From Chitinophaga solisilvae (GTDB lineage: Bacteria > Bacteroidota > Bacteroidia > Chitinophagales > Chitinophagaceae), in NCBI RefSeq assembly GCF_009928525.1, contig NZ_JAABOK010000004.1, positions 530,019 through 594,018 of the forward strand: a DNA stretch of 64,000 nucleotides. Direction: 5' to 3'. Numbering within the stretch: position 1 is the stretch's first letter; each line of letters starts with the position of its first letter. Shown here piece after piece: positions 51,099 through 60,023 of this stretch. The position numbers and the translations under genes were made by a program. The notes below the pieces were generated by a model. It made no database searches. It saw nothing but the letters and a program-made list of their open reading frames with translations, and was not told the DNA's origin.

Positions 51099-52568
51099 AT
51101 GAAACAACTCCGGCCGGTTATGTTTACGGGCACTGCCTCTGATGTTGGGAAAAGCGTGATTACCGCCGGGTTCTGCCGGATTTTCAAACAGGATGGATTT
51201 ACCCCTGCACCTTTTAAGGCGCAGAATATGTCGCTCAACAGCTATGCCACGCCGGACGGCCTGGAGATAGGCCGCGCACAGGCGGTGCAGGCAGAGGCTG
51301 CCGGCGTACCCTGTCATACTGATATGAACCCGGTACTGCTCAAACCTACAAACGACAGGAGTTCACAGCTGGTACTACATGGAAAGCCCGCCGGTAACCA
51401 ATCGGCCTGGGAGTATTTTATGGAGAATGACAAGCGCCAGCTGTTTGAAGAAGTGAAGCAGTCATTCGACCGCCTGGCAGCACGTTACAACCCGGTAGTC
51501 ATGGAAGGGGCGGGGAGCATTTCTGAAATCAACCTGCGTAAGCGGGATATCACCAATATGCGTATGGCCCTGCATGCCGGCGCTGCGGTGTACCTGGTAG
51601 CGGATATTGACCGTGGCGGGATCTTCGGCAGCGTATACGGCACCATTGCTTTACTGCCGCCGGAAGAGAAGGCGCTGATCAAAGGTATCATCATCAACAA
51701 ATTCAGGGGCGACAGCCGCCTGTTCGATGATGGCCGCAGACAGCTGGAATCCCTGACAGGCGTGCCTGTTACAGGTGTGTTGCCGTATTACCATGATATT
51801 CATATTGAAGAAGAAGATTCCGTGGCGCTGTCGCTCAAACATAAACGGCAGACCGCAGGCCGGATCAACATCGCCGTAGTATTGCTGCGGCATATGTCAA
51901 ACTTCACCGATTTTAATGTGCTGGAGAAAGATGAACGTGTCAATATTTTTTATACAGATAATCCGGCAGATATTACCGGAGCGGATATCGTGATTATCCC
52001 CGGCAGCAAGAATACCATTGCCGATCTGGTGGCCATTAAGAATAACGGCACGGCGCGCGCCATCACGGAAGCGCATAAACGGGGAAAGGTGGTGATCGGC
52101 ATCTGCGGCGGCTATCAGATGATGGGCACTCAGGTGGCTGATCCTTATGGCGTGGAAGGGGAAGCAGGCAGTATACCCGGGCTGGGCATCCTGCCGGTAT
52201 CGACCATACTGACGAAGGAAAAGGTAACCAGGCAGCGGACCTTCCGCTATCGCGGCGGAGAGGCCATTTGTTCAGGATATGAAATTCATATGGGCGATAC
52301 CGTTAGTGAACAGCCATCACCGCTGAATATACTGGACAACGGCGAACCGGACGGCTACTTCCTGCAGGAGAAATGCTGGGGTACTTACCTCCACGGCATA
52401 CTCGACAACAGCGCCGTACTGAACGACCTGCTGCAGCAATGCGGTAAAGTGGCCGTGATAAAGGATTTTGACTATCATGCTTTCAAAGAAGCGCAATATG
52501 ATAAACTAGCCGCGCATATCCGGCAGCACCTGGATATAGCGGCAGTATATAAAGCTATCAGCTTATGA
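51099..52568 (+). CDS. cobQ: Cobyric acid synthase
   Basis: A 489-residue amidotransferase (CobQ/CbiP) that adds four amides to adenosylcobyrinate diamide. 'MFTGTASDVGKSVITAGFCR' holds the P-loop-like site, 'FKAQNMSLNSYATPDGLEIG' is the family signature, 'EGAGSISEINLR' follows, and the glutaminase Cys is in 'VIGICGGYQMMG'. The ATG at 51099 fits the family N-terminus; ATG at 51093 is possible. The last 4 bases overlap the next start (ATGA). It is the first gene of a three-gene unit completing the corrin side chains and aminopropanol arm. Confidence 0.96.
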   Translation: MKQLRPVMFTGTASDVGKSVITAGFCRIFKQDGFTPAPFKAQNMSLNSYATPDGLEIGRAQAVQAEAAGVPCHTDMNPVLLKPTNDRSSQLVLHGKPAGNQSAWEYFMENDKRQLFEEVKQSFDRLAARYNPVVMEGAGSISEINLRKRDITNMRMALHAGAAVYLVADIDRGGIFGSVYGTIALLPPEEKALIKGIIINKFRGDSRLFDDGRRQLESLTGVPVTGVLPYYHDIHIEEEDSVALSLKHKRQTAGRINIAVVLLRHMSNFTDFNVLEKDERVNIFYTDNPADITGADIVIIPGSKNTIADLVAIKNNGTARAITEAHKRGKVVIGICGGYQMMGTQVADPYGVEGEAGSIPGLGILPVSTILTKEKVTRQRTFRYRGGEAICSGYEIHMGDTVSEQPSPLNILDNGEPDGYFLQEKCWGTYLHGILDNSAVLNDLLQQCGKVAVIKDFDYHAFKEAQYDKLAAHIRQHLDIAAVYKAISL

Positions 52569-53587
52569 TACAAGGACACGGAGACGATGCCTATCAGTTT
52601 GACCGCCCCATTGTGGCGGATTTCAGCTCCAACGTATGGTACGGCGGCGTGCAGCCCGGATTGGTACAGCATCTCACAGCGCGCCTGAAAAATATAGATC
52701 ATTACCCGGATGCCGGCGCCTTTAAATTACAGGCGATGATCGAGCGGGAGGCGGGTTTGTTACCCGGTATGGCCATGGTCACCAATGGCGGCACAGAAGC
52801 CATATACCTGATTGCGCAGGCTTTCAGCGGCGCTACCACCACCGTAGTGGCGCCCACTTTCGCAGAATACGCTGACGCCTGCCACATGCACCGGCATAAA
52901 GTGGATTACCTGTTATGGGATAAACTCACAGATGATACCCGCTTCCTGACGGATATGGTGTTTATCTGCAATCCCAATAATCCTGCAGGGCAGACGATGC
53001 AGCCGGCAGCGCTCAAACGCCTGATTGACGGCAATATGGGCGTCACCTTTGTGATTGACGAAGCCTACATCCGTTTTACCCGCGATACGGAAAGTATTTT
53101 ACCGCAGCTGAAACAGCTGCCCAATGTACTGGTATTATGTTCCCTTACTAAAACCTGCTGTATTCCGGGGTTGCGCCTGGGATGGGTGGCAGGCCAGGCA
53201 TCGCTGCTGGATAAGGTCAGGGCCTTCCGCATGCCCTGGGCCGTGAACAGCCTGGCATTGGAAGCCGGTTATTACATTATGGAAAACCCCGCACAGTTTG
53301 AAGTACCGGTGGATGACCTGCTGGCAGCTACTTTCCGGCTGCGGGAAGAATTAAAGCGGATGCCGGAGTTCAACGTGCTGTCATCTAAAACGCACTACTT
53401 TTTATTTGAGACGCTTACCGGTACTGCCGCCGCTCTCAAAGCCTGGCTGATAGAGCATTACGGCATCCTGATAAGAGACGCTTCCAACTTCTACGGACTG
53501 GAGCAGGGACATTGCCGCATCGCCTGCCAGCAGGAAAAAGATAATCAATTGCTCATCACCGCCCTGAAAAAATGGACCCTGTCTTAA
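52565..53587 (+). CDS. PLP-dependent aminotransferase/threonine-phosphate decarboxylase-like (CobD/CobC)
   Basis: A 340-residue fold-type I PLP enzyme. 'TNGGTEAIYLIAQAF' binds the phosphate, 'FICNPNNPAGQTM' and 'VIDEAYIRF' contact the cofactor, and the Schiff-base Lys is in 'CSLTKTCCIPGLRLGW', a segment like that of L-threonine-O-3-phosphate decarboxylases (Salmonella CobD) and histidinol-phosphate aminotransferases. Its place between cobQ and cbiB, with overlaps of 4 and 16 bases, argues that it makes the aminopropanol phosphate that CbiB attaches. Histidine-pathway activity is the alternative. Confidence 0.88.
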   Translation: MIQGHGDDAYQFDRPIVADFSSNVWYGGVQPGLVQHLTARLKNIDHYPDAGAFKLQAMIEREAGLLPGMAMVTNGGTEAIYLIAQAFSGATTTVVAPTFAEYADACHMHRHKVDYLLWDKLTDDTRFLTDMVFICNPNNPAGQTMQPAALKRLIDGNMGVTFVIDEAYIRFTRDTESILPQLKQLPNVLVLCSLTKTCCIPGLRLGWVAGQASLLDKVRAFRMPWAVNSLALEAGYYIMENPAQFEVPVDDLLAATFRLREELKRMPEFNVLSSKTHYFLFETLTGTAAALKAWLIEHYGILIRDASNFYGLEQGHCRIACQQEKDNQLLITALKKWTLS

Positions 53588-54519
53588 AATTCGTGTTGCC
53601 GTTAACGTTAGGTTACCTGCTGGATCTGCTGTTAGGAGATCCGCGGCAGTGGCCGCATCCTGTAAAGCTCTACGGGCATGCTATCATGGCCGGAACCCGC
53701 TGGCTTAACCAGGGAAAAGACTTGTCCCGCTTTCTCAAAGGCATGCTGATGACACTGATGCTATGCACAGCCGTATATTGTTTTTTCTTTTTTATGCAGC
53801 AGTGGCTGGCGCAATGGCCTGCTGCATATTATTTGTTCACCGCCCTCTTTGTATTTTTTGCGCTGGCCAATAAAAGCCTGCTGCAGGAAGGGCAGGAGGT
53901 CTTCGATACCCTGCAGCAGCAGGGGCTGGAAGCCGGCCGCAGCCGGCTGTCCTGGATCGTAGGGCGCGATACTTCGCAGTTGTCCCCCGATCAGATACGT
54001 ACCGCCGTAATGGAATCCATGTCTGAAAATCTCAGCGACGGTGTTATCGCGCCATTATGTTTTTATGCTGTACTGGGTTTGCCGGGGATGATGTTGTATA
54101 AGATGATTAACACCCTGGACTCGATGATCGGTTACAAAAACGACCGGTATTTATTTTTCGGCCGCTTCGCTGCCCGGCTGGATGATGCCGCCAATTACAT
54201 CCCGGCGCGCCTGACCGCCCTCCTGATGGTGCTGGTATCCCGGAGCAAAAGAGCCTGGCAGTTTATATTAAAGTATGGGTCTGCCCACGCCAGCCCTAAT
54301 TCAGGCTACCCCGAAGCCGCCATGGCAGGCATTCTCAACTGCCGCTTCGGCGGTCCCAACACCTACCACGGCAAAGTAGTGGTCAAGCCCTTCATCGGCG
54401 CATCTGCCCGCAGCATCTCCCACGAAGAATTCCGTACCGTTAAACGCATCAACCACTCCGTCACCCTCCTTACCATATTTCTCCTCATCTCCATCTTCCT
54501 CCTTCTCCACCTAAAATAA
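53572..54519 (+). CDS. cbiB: Adenosylcobinamide-phosphate synthase
   Basis: A 315-residue membrane protein (CbiB/Salmonella numbering) that joins aminopropanol (phosphate) to cobyric acid. The family N-terminus 'LGYLLDLLLGDPRQWPHPVKLYG' is seen in pieces, then 'WIVGRDTSQLSPDQIRTAVMES', 'SENLSDGVIAPLCFYAVLGLPG' in pieces, 'KMINTLDSMIGYKNDRY' and the Pro/His-rich 'AHASPNSGYPEAAMAGIL'. Helices lie at the N-terminus, near 60-115 and at the C-terminal end. The start overlaps the previous gene by 16 bases. Confidence 0.96.
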   Translation: MDPVLKFVLPLTLGYLLDLLLGDPRQWPHPVKLYGHAIMAGTRWLNQGKDLSRFLKGMLMTLMLCTAVYCFFFFMQQWLAQWPAAYYLFTALFVFFALANKSLLQEGQEVFDTLQQQGLEAGRSRLSWIVGRDTSQLSPDQIRTAVMESMSENLSDGVIAPLCFYAVLGLPGMMLYKMINTLDSMIGYKNDRYLFFGRFAARLDDAANYIPARLTALLMVLVSRSKRAWQFILKYGSAHASPNSGYPEAAMAGILNCRFGGPNTYHGKVVVKPFIGASARSISHEEFRTVKRINHSVTLLTIFLLISIFLLLHLK

Positions 54520-54550
54520 GTAAATCTCCTCCATCATCTCCGCTGCATTT

Positions 54551-54656
54551 CAAATTCCCAAATTCCCAAATTCCCAAATCCCCAAATCAAAAATCAAAAA
54601 TCCTCCACTCCTCCAACACCGGTCAAATCTCAAATAACCAAATAACCAAATAACCA
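54551..54656. repeat. Octamer repeats with phased CAAAT
   Basis: CAAATTCC occurs three times in a row from 54551, then degenerate copies (CAAATCCC, CAAATCAA). After a short break CAAATAAC occurs three times (about 54631-54654), again every 8 bases, ending CAAATTTC. It lies between cbiB and the riboswitch promoter. Confidence 0.8.
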
Positions 54657-54666
54657 AATTTCTCCC

Positions 54667-54674
54667 TATCTTCG
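54667..54674 (+). promoter_or_regulatory. TATCTTCG promoter element before the cobalamin riboswitch
   Basis: A -7-like element whose predicted start site (about 7 bases downstream) coincides with the 5' end of the riboswitch at about 54681. Confidence 0.45.
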
Positions 54675-54680
54675 CCCCCT

Positions 54681-54840
54681 GTTACCAGGTGTGTTGCTTT
54701 CAGAGGAACACTTAAAAGGGAATCCGGTGTAAATCCGGAGTAGTACCCGCTGCTGTAAGTTCATACAAAGCGTTACCGGCATCAAGCCACTGTGCAAACG
54801 GGAAGGCGTCGGTAGCGGAACAAGCCAGAAGACCTGCCAG
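54681..54840 (+). promoter_or_regulatory. Cobalamin riboswitch
   Basis: About 160 bases with the conserved blocks of the B12 aptamer in order: GGTGTGTTGCT near the 5' end, GGGAATCCGGTGTAAATCCGG, the near-match AGTAGTACCCGCTGCTGTAA, AGCCACTGTG, GGGAAGGCG and the 3' block AAGCCAGAAGACCTGCC. Long quotations are broken into blocks here. A possible expression platform with CCGGATC and CCGGAAAAAC hairpins follows before the ATG at 54977. It should repress the downstream receptor and biosynthesis operon when adenosylcobalamin is plentiful. Confidence 0.95.
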
Positions 54841-54976
54841 GGAACATGAACACGGTCTGCTTCCGGGATAGAAGCATGGGCGGTCTTCTCCGGATCTTAC
54901 CGGAAAAACTTCCTGCTTCCTCCTCACTGCCGACCGGATTATTTAACCGTTAACGGGCATATTAACCGGCTAATTT

Positions 54977-55297
54977 ATGGGTAAAGATTTACAGAAAGTT
55001 AAACGCATTGCGTTTATCTGTAACGGCAATTCCTGTCTGAAGAAAGGGGCAGAAGAAACAACCGTTCAGTTGCGTGCAGCCATCACAGCGCTTGATCTGC
55101 ATGATTCCACACATACTATACGCACCCGTTGTACGGGACAATGTGAGCATGGCCCAGTGGTGTTTATTCACCCGGATGGTATCTGGTATAAGGAGATGTT
55201 GCCTGAACTGACAGCGCATCTCGCCAAGTCTCATTTGCTGGAAAATACGCCGGTAAGTGAGGCTGTATTTTTTCAGGATGAAACTGCTGACCATTAA
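54977..55297 (+). CDS. Thioredoxin-fold [2Fe-2S] ferredoxin-like protein
   Basis: A 106-residue soluble protein. Four cysteines (C15, C20, C52, C56; patterns CNGNSC and CTGQC) fit a thioredoxin-like [2Fe-2S] ferredoxin. 'GPVVFIHPDGIWY' and 'ELTAHLAKSHLL' match that fold. It is the first gene after the riboswitch, so it is B12-regulated. Proteins of this type may supply electrons for cobalt reduction or corrin chemistry; that role is inferred from the operon. Its end lies 16 bases before the receptor start. Confidence 0.86.
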   Translation: MGKDLQKVKRIAFICNGNSCLKKGAEETTVQLRAAITALDLHDSTHTIRTRCTGQCEHGPVVFIHPDGIWYKEMLPELTAHLAKSHLLENTPVSEAVFFQDETADH

Positions 55298-55313
55298 CCA
55301 ACCGGTGTCGTAT

Positions 55314-57353
55314 ATGCGTATCGTTTATTTATCAGTCCTTTCCCTCTTGTCTGTGCGCGCATTCGCACAGCGAAACAAAACAAATGATTCCCTGCAGCAG
55401 CGCATACTTAATCTGAAAGCCGTAGATGTTACCGGCAGTACCGATAAAAGTGCGCATATGCTTTCTAAGATAGATCTGCAGCTGCAGCCAGTAAAATCCG
55501 CACAGGACCTGCTGCGTACCGTACCTGGATTATTCATTGCACAACATGCCGGCGGCGGTAAGGCCGAACAGATACTGGTGCGTGGTATCGATAATGACCA
55601 TGGCACCGACTTCGGCATTTTTGTGGACGGCGTACCGGTGAACCTGCCTAATCACGCACATGGGCAGGGATATGCAGACATGCACTTCCTGATTCCGGAG
55701 GTGATAGGCGGAGCTGCCTATTATAAAGGCCCTTACGAAGCGTCTCAGGGCGATTTTACCAATGCCGGCGCCGCTGTGTATACTTCATTTTACCGGCCGG
55801 ATAATCAGTTCGTAAAACTGGAATACGGACAGTTTAACACCGCAAGGGCCACTACGCTGCTACGCTTGCTGGATCATCAGCCGGAAGCCGGAAAGCGCGA
55901 CCAGAACGCGTATGTGGCTGCCGACTACACTTATACCAACAGTTATTTTGATAATTCCCAGCAGTTTAAAAGGTTCAATGCTTTAGGGAGATATAACATT
56001 GCCGTTAACAGGAACAATACGCTGTCGCTGATCGTTTCCGGCTTTACCAGCAGCTGGAATGCCTCCGGCCAGGTGCCCCTGCGGGCGATAGAAGACGGTA
56101 CCCTGCCACGTTTCGGTTCCGTAGATCCCAGCGAAGGAGGCAAAACAAGCCGTCTTAATGCTAACCTGCAATGGGAAACGAAGCTGAGCGACCGGTCAGT
56201 GATGAAACAGCAGGCGTATTATGTACGTAACCTGTTTGACCTGTGGTCAAACTTTACTTTCTATAAAGAAGATACGGATAACGGAGATGAAATCCGGCAG
56301 TGGGAGAAACGTGATCTCTTCGGATATAGGAATACCTGGCAGCATCAGGGCCGGGTGGGCGCCGCTACGCTGGAATCAGAGATTGGAGCAGGCGCGCGCA
56401 TAGACCTGGTGAACCTGGGCAGGGAGCATGTGAAAGAGCGGTCGTTTCTTTCCAACGAAGACTCTTCCCGCGCAGCCATCGCCAACTATTCCCTTTATGT
56501 GAGCGAAACCCTCCGCTGGGCCAATGGCTGGAGCGTGAATATGGGCCTGCGTAACGACCTGTTCTCTTTCCGGCTGCGCGATCATCTGCAACCGGATAAC
56601 AACGGCCGCCGCACCGCTTTCCGCCTTAGTCCCAAGCTGAATATATACTATGATATAGCTCCGTTCATATCCCTCTTTGCGAAGGCGGGTATGGGTTTTC
56701 ACTCCAATTACGCCAATGTGGCCGTGCATAACGGACAGGAAAATGCAGTGCCACGTTCCTATGGTTCAGATATTGGTGCTAACTTTAAGTTATGCAGCAG
56801 GGTGCTGATATCGGCAACATGGTGGTGGCTGCAGAGTGATGCAGAGTACCGCTTTATTGCCGATGACGGCAGTTATGAGAATATAGGCCGCGCAACGCGC
56901 ACCGGAGTGGATGTAGCTGTACGCTACCATATCATCCGGCAGCTGTGGGCCGATGTGAATGTAAACTATGCGCGCCCGCGGCTGATGGATGCTCCGGCGA
57001 AAGAGAACTATATCCCTTTTGCACCGGCCATCACCAGCACCGGTGGCATTACCTGGCAGTCCGTAAAAGGACTGAATGCGGGTATCCGTTACCGTTATAT
57101 GGGCAAGCGCGCAGCCATAGAAGATAATTCCGTTCAATCCGCCGCTTATTTCCTGACAGACGCTGTCGTGAAGTACCAGTTCCATCGCTTTGAGCTGGGC
57201 CTCTCCGCCGAAAATGTGTTCAACACAAAATGGGCAGAGGCACAGTTTTACGATGAGTCACAGCTGAAAGAAGAAAAAGCGCCGGTAATGGATTTTCATA
57301 TTACTCCGGGAACACCCTTCTGCCTGAGAGGAAGTATAACTGTTAAATTTTAA
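55314..57353 (+). CDS. TonB-dependent receptor, probable cobalamin/corrinoid uptake (BtuB-like)
   Basis: A 679-residue outer-membrane receptor. The ATG at 55314 gives a clean signal peptide (MRIVYLSVLSLLSVRAFAQ); earlier ATGs overlap the ferredoxin gene and hide it. The plug has 'AQDLLRTVPGLFIAQHAGGG', 'ILVRGIDNDHGTDFGIFVDG' and 'GAAYYKGPYEASQGDF'. The barrel ends in 'LRGSITVKF'. It lacks the SusC-type N-terminal beta domain. Placement under a cobalamin riboswitch and among cob genes identifies a corrinoid or cobalt-chelate as substrate. Confidence 0.92.
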   Translation: MRIVYLSVLSLLSVRAFAQRNKTNDSLQQRILNLKAVDVTGSTDKSAHMLSKIDLQLQPVKSAQDLLRTVPGLFIAQHAGGGKAEQILVRGIDNDHGTDFGIFVDGVPVNLPNHAHGQGYADMHFLIPEVIGGAAYYKGPYEASQGDFTNAGAAVYTSFYRPDNQFVKLEYGQFNTARATTLLRLLDHQPEAGKRDQNAYVAADYTYTNSYFDNSQQFKRFNALGRYNIAVNRNNTLSLIVSGFTSSWNASGQVPLRAIEDGTLPRFGSVDPSEGGKTSRLNANLQWETKLSDRSVMKQQAYYVRNLFDLWSNFTFYKEDTDNGDEIRQWEKRDLFGYRNTWQHQGRVGAATLESEIGAGARIDLVNLGREHVKERSFLSNEDSSRAAIANYSLYVSETLRWANGWSVNMGLRNDLFSFRLRDHLQPDNNGRRTAFRLSPKLNIYYDIAPFISLFAKAGMGFHSNYANVAVHNGQENAVPRSYGSDIGANFKLCSRVLISATWWWLQSDAEYRFIADDGSYENIGRATRTGVDVAVRYHIIRQLWADVNVNYARPRLMDAPAKENYIPFAPAITSTGGITWQSVKGLNAGIRYRYMGKRAAIEDNSVQSAAYFLTDAVVKYQFHRFELGLSAENVFNTKWAEAQFYDESQLKEEKAPVMDFHITPGTPFCLRGSITVKF

Positions 57354-57354
57354 T

Positions 57355-58194
57355 ATGAACGAAACACGGATAAAGATCAGCATTCTGAGCTGCGGCTGGC
57401 TGGGCAAGCCGCTGGCGCTATACCTGCAGGGTAAGGGCTATAGCGTAAAAGGAGCCAGAACATCTCCGGAAGGGGTAGAGGCATTACAGCAGGAAGGTAT
57501 CGATGCATACCGCGTACGGCTGGATGAAACGGGAATAGAAGCGCCGGAATCTTTCTGGGATGCGGATATACTGATTTTTAACGTGCCGCCGCGTAAGGAA
57601 AGAGGCGCCGGAGCGCATGTGACTGAAATGCAGCTGCTGCGCAACAAACTCGAAAACACAGGTATCCGCAGGGTGCTCTTTGTCAGCTCCACTTCTGTAT
57701 ATGCTGAAGTGAACGACCTGGTAACGGAAGCTAATATGGTAATACCGGAAACGCCGAACGGACAAGCCTTACGCGAGGTAGAATCCCTGTTGCTGGCATC
57801 GCCGGTATTCCGTACCACCGTGCTGCGCTTCGGCGGATTGATAGGTTATGACCGCATCCCGACGGAAGAGGCGCTGAAAACCGGCCGGAGAGCCAATGAT
57901 GTGCCTATGAATGTCATCCACCGGGATGATTGCATCGGCGTCATTCACCGTGTAATAGAGAAGGATGTATGGGGAGAGATCTTCAATGCCTGCGCCAGCG
58001 GGCATCCTATCCGTTATAATTATTACCGGGCCGCGGCTGCGGCGCTGGGCCTGGAGATGCCCAAGAAGCTGCAGCCAAAGGAAATGCCATATAAAATTGT
58101 AAGCTCCGGTAAGCTGAAACAGCGCCTGGGCTATCAGTTCATTTTTGATGATCCTATCGCCATTTTCAATGATCCGGAAGCAGGAAGAAAATAA
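57355..58194 (+). CDS. NAD(P)-dependent epimerase/dehydratase-like protein (YeeZ-type SDR)
   Basis: A 279-residue Rossmann protein. 'ILSCGWLGKPLALYL' is the nucleotide-binding loop (GxxGxP variant), 'VLFVSSTSVYAEVND' holds the Ser and Tyr of extended SDRs, although the YxxxK lysine is not evident, so catalysis is uncertain. 'VLRFGGLIGYDR' and 'MNVIHRDDCIGVIHRVIE' are YeeZ-like. It starts one base after the receptor stop and ends 4 bases before cobA, so it is part of the riboswitch operon. Its role in B12 metabolism is unknown. Confidence 0.86.
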   Translation: MNETRIKISILSCGWLGKPLALYLQGKGYSVKGARTSPEGVEALQQEGIDAYRVRLDETGIEAPESFWDADILIFNVPPRKERGAGAHVTEMQLLRNKLENTGIRRVLFVSSTSVYAEVNDLVTEANMVIPETPNGQALREVESLLLASPVFRTTVLRFGGLIGYDRIPTEEALKTGRRANDVPMNVIHRDDCIGVIHRVIEKDVWGEIFNACASGHPIRYNYYRAAAAALGLEMPKKLQPKEMPYKIVSSGKLKQRLGYQFIFDDPIAIFNDPEAGRK

Positions 58195-58198
58195 AGCA

Positions 58199-58936
58199 AT
58201 GATTCATCCGGTACAGATTGTCGGCGCAGGACCGGGAGCAGCTGACCTGCTAACGGTAAGGGCTGTACGCTGTATTCAGGAAGCGGATGTTATTCTGCAC
58301 GACAACCTGGTATCAGCGGAAATCCTGCAGCTGTGCAGGCCGGAAGCAGAAAAGATATACACCGGGAAGAAATACGGCGATGCCACCGATCCTATGGCCC
58401 GCCAGCATCATATCCATGAACTCATGGTATTGCATGCCAGGGCAGGGAAAAAGGTGGTCCGGCTTAAATCCGGCGATCCGTTTATCTACGGCCGCGCTGC
58501 GGAAGAAGTACGGTACCTGCAGCAGCAGCATATTCCGTATGCCGTAGTACCCGGGCTCACCGCCGGTATTGCCGCCGGCAGCCTTTGCCAGATACCGCTG
58601 ACAGAAAGAAATTACAGCAATGCTGTATTACTCTGTACCGGTCATACAGCCAGCTATGATAACGCCCAGCTGGATGCACTGGCCAACATGCTGCGCACCG
58701 GCACCACACTGGTCATGTACATGGGACTCAGCAACCTGTCCGGCGTAGTACAGAAATTACGTATCGCCGCCGGCGCCGATACCATCTACGTAACCGCCGT
58801 ATCAAAGGTATCCGGCCCCGGACAACGCGCCGTCACCGCCACCCTCGAAAAAATCGGGGACCGGCTGGCGGAAGCCGCCCTGCCCATGCCGGTAGTGTTT
58901 ATCATCGGCAAACACGCGTATGAGGTAGGAGTTTGA
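58199..58936 (+). CDS. cobA: Uroporphyrinogen-III C-methyltransferase
   Basis: A 245-residue SAM-dependent enzyme making precorrin-2 from uroporphyrinogen III, the branch point to B12. The ATG at 58199 gives 'MIHPVQIVGAGPGAADLLTVRA', the family N-terminus; the frame is open further upstream but inside the previous gene. 'LKSGDPFIYGRAAEE' and 'VVPGLTAGIAAGSLCQIPLT' in pieces and 'TLVMYMGLSNL' are signature blocks. It has no fused siroheme synthase (CysG N-terminal) domain. It is followed by the degenerate inverted repeat, so cbiX and later genes may be partly separated. Confidence 0.95.
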   Translation: MIHPVQIVGAGPGAADLLTVRAVRCIQEADVILHDNLVSAEILQLCRPEAEKIYTGKKYGDATDPMARQHHIHELMVLHARAGKKVVRLKSGDPFIYGRAAEEVRYLQQQHIPYAVVPGLTAGIAAGSLCQIPLTERNYSNAVLLCTGHTASYDNAQLDALANMLRTGTTLVMYMGLSNLSGVVQKLRIAAGADTIYVTAVSKVSGPGQRAVTATLEKIGDRLAEAALPMPVVFIIGKHAYEVGV

Positions 58937-58954
58937 TTGAATTACTATAATAAT

Positions 58955-59076
58955 AATTACGAATTACGAATGATGAATTGCGAATGAAGAGCGAAGATTA
59001 AGCTGATTTATTATTTCCTTATCCGCTTGAATCTTTGCGCTTAACTCGCCATTCATCATTCGTAATTCATAATTCA
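58955..59076. repeat. Degenerate long inverted repeat between cobA and cbiX
   Basis: Outer arms GAATTACGAATGATGAAT (58961-58978) and ATTCATCATTCGTAATTC (59051-59068) are perfectly complementary. The inner arms (GAAGAGCGAAGATTAAGC on the left and GCTTGAATCTTTGCGCTTAA on the right) match only partly. The modules are those of the elements at 40578, 47460 and 49577, so this is a decayed family member. Confidence 0.82.
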
Positions 59077-59090
59077 AATAAAATTGGTTC

Positions 59091-60023
59091 ATGCAAAAGG
59101 GAATTTTAATCTGCGGCCATGGAAGCCGTGATACAGAAGGAGTAGCGCATTTTAAGGTATTGGTGCAGCTGCTGCAGAAACGTTACCCTTCCTGCATTGT
59201 AGATTATGGGTTTCTGGAGTTTGCGCATCCCGTATATGCGGCAGCGGTAGAGCGGATGTATCAGCAGGGAGTGCGTCATATCATTGCCTTGCCCGCTATC
59301 CTGTTTGCCGGCGGGCATGCAAAGAATGATATTCCCTATGAGATGAATACGTTGCAGCAGCAGTATCCGGATCTGAAGATCACGATGGCCGCGCATCTGG
59401 GGATTACAGCGCCTTTGTTGCAGCTGGCCAGGGGGATGATAGAAGCGGCAGAAGCGGGGAGAGAGGCTGTCAGCAGACGGGAGAGCTGCCTGCTGTTGGT
59501 AGGCCGCGGTACCAATGACCCCGATGCCAATTCAGACGTGGCTAAACTTGCACGTATGCTGTGGGAAGGTATGGGCTTCGGTTTTGCTACCACGGCATAT
59601 ATCGGAGTTACGGCGCCGCTGCTGACGGAGGCATTGCCCATTACCGCCTGCCTGCCTTTCAGAAGGGTGGTGGTGCTGCCGGTATTCCTGTTTACAGGCA
59701 TCTTACTGAAACGCATATACGAACAGGTAGCTGCATTTCAGGAGCAGACGGAAACGGAATATATCTGTACAGACCCTTTCGGCAGCCATGAATTACTGTT
59801 GCAGGCGATAGATATGCGCATCCGCGAAGCGGAGGCGGGCAGCGGGCATATGAACTGCCAGCTGTGTAAATATCGTACGCAGATCATCGGTGTGGAAGAG
59901 GAGATGGGAAAAGAACAGATAGGACACCACCTCAATGTAAGAGGGATTTTATTTGAAGAAGAAGAAAAGCCCGGCTCCGGAAAAGGGATTATGTCCACTG
60001 TGAAAAAAGTATTAGGCATTTGA
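59091..60023 (+). CDS. cbiX: Sirohydrochlorin cobaltochelatase, long form with MxCxxC motif
   Basis: A 310-residue chelatase inserting Co2+ into sirohydrochlorin, the early step of the anaerobic route. Two CbiX halves are seen: the N-terminal with 'CGHGSRD' (His10) and 'GGHAKNDIP', the C-terminal with 'LVGRGTNDPDANSDV' and 'PVFLFTGILLKRIYEQ'. Near the end 'MNCQLCKYR' is an MxCxxC motif, which in Bacillus megaterium CbiX binds an iron-sulphur cluster. A charged C-terminal tail of about 40 residues (EEEEKPGSGKG) follows. The stop overlaps the TTG start of the next gene. Confidence 0.94.
   Translation: MQKGILICGHGSRDTEGVAHFKVLVQLLQKRYPSCIVDYGFLEFAHPVYAAAVERMYQQGVRHIIALPAILFAGGHAKNDIPYEMNTLQQQYPDLKITMAAHLGITAPLLQLARGMIEAAEAGREAVSRRESCLLLVGRGTNDPDANSDVAKLARMLWEGMGFGFATTAYIGVTAPLLTEALPITACLPFRRVVVLPVFLFTGILLKRIYEQVAAFQEQTETEYICTDPFGSHELLLQAIDMRIREAEAGSGHMNCQLCKYRTQIIGVEEEMGKEQIGHHLNVRGILFEEEEKPGSGKGIMSTVKKVLGI

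Noticed and set aside
49725..51317. Longer CbiA starting at 51317
   Set aside because: The extra 99 residues precede the P-loop, match no CbiA feature and cover the divergent promoter and cobQ start.
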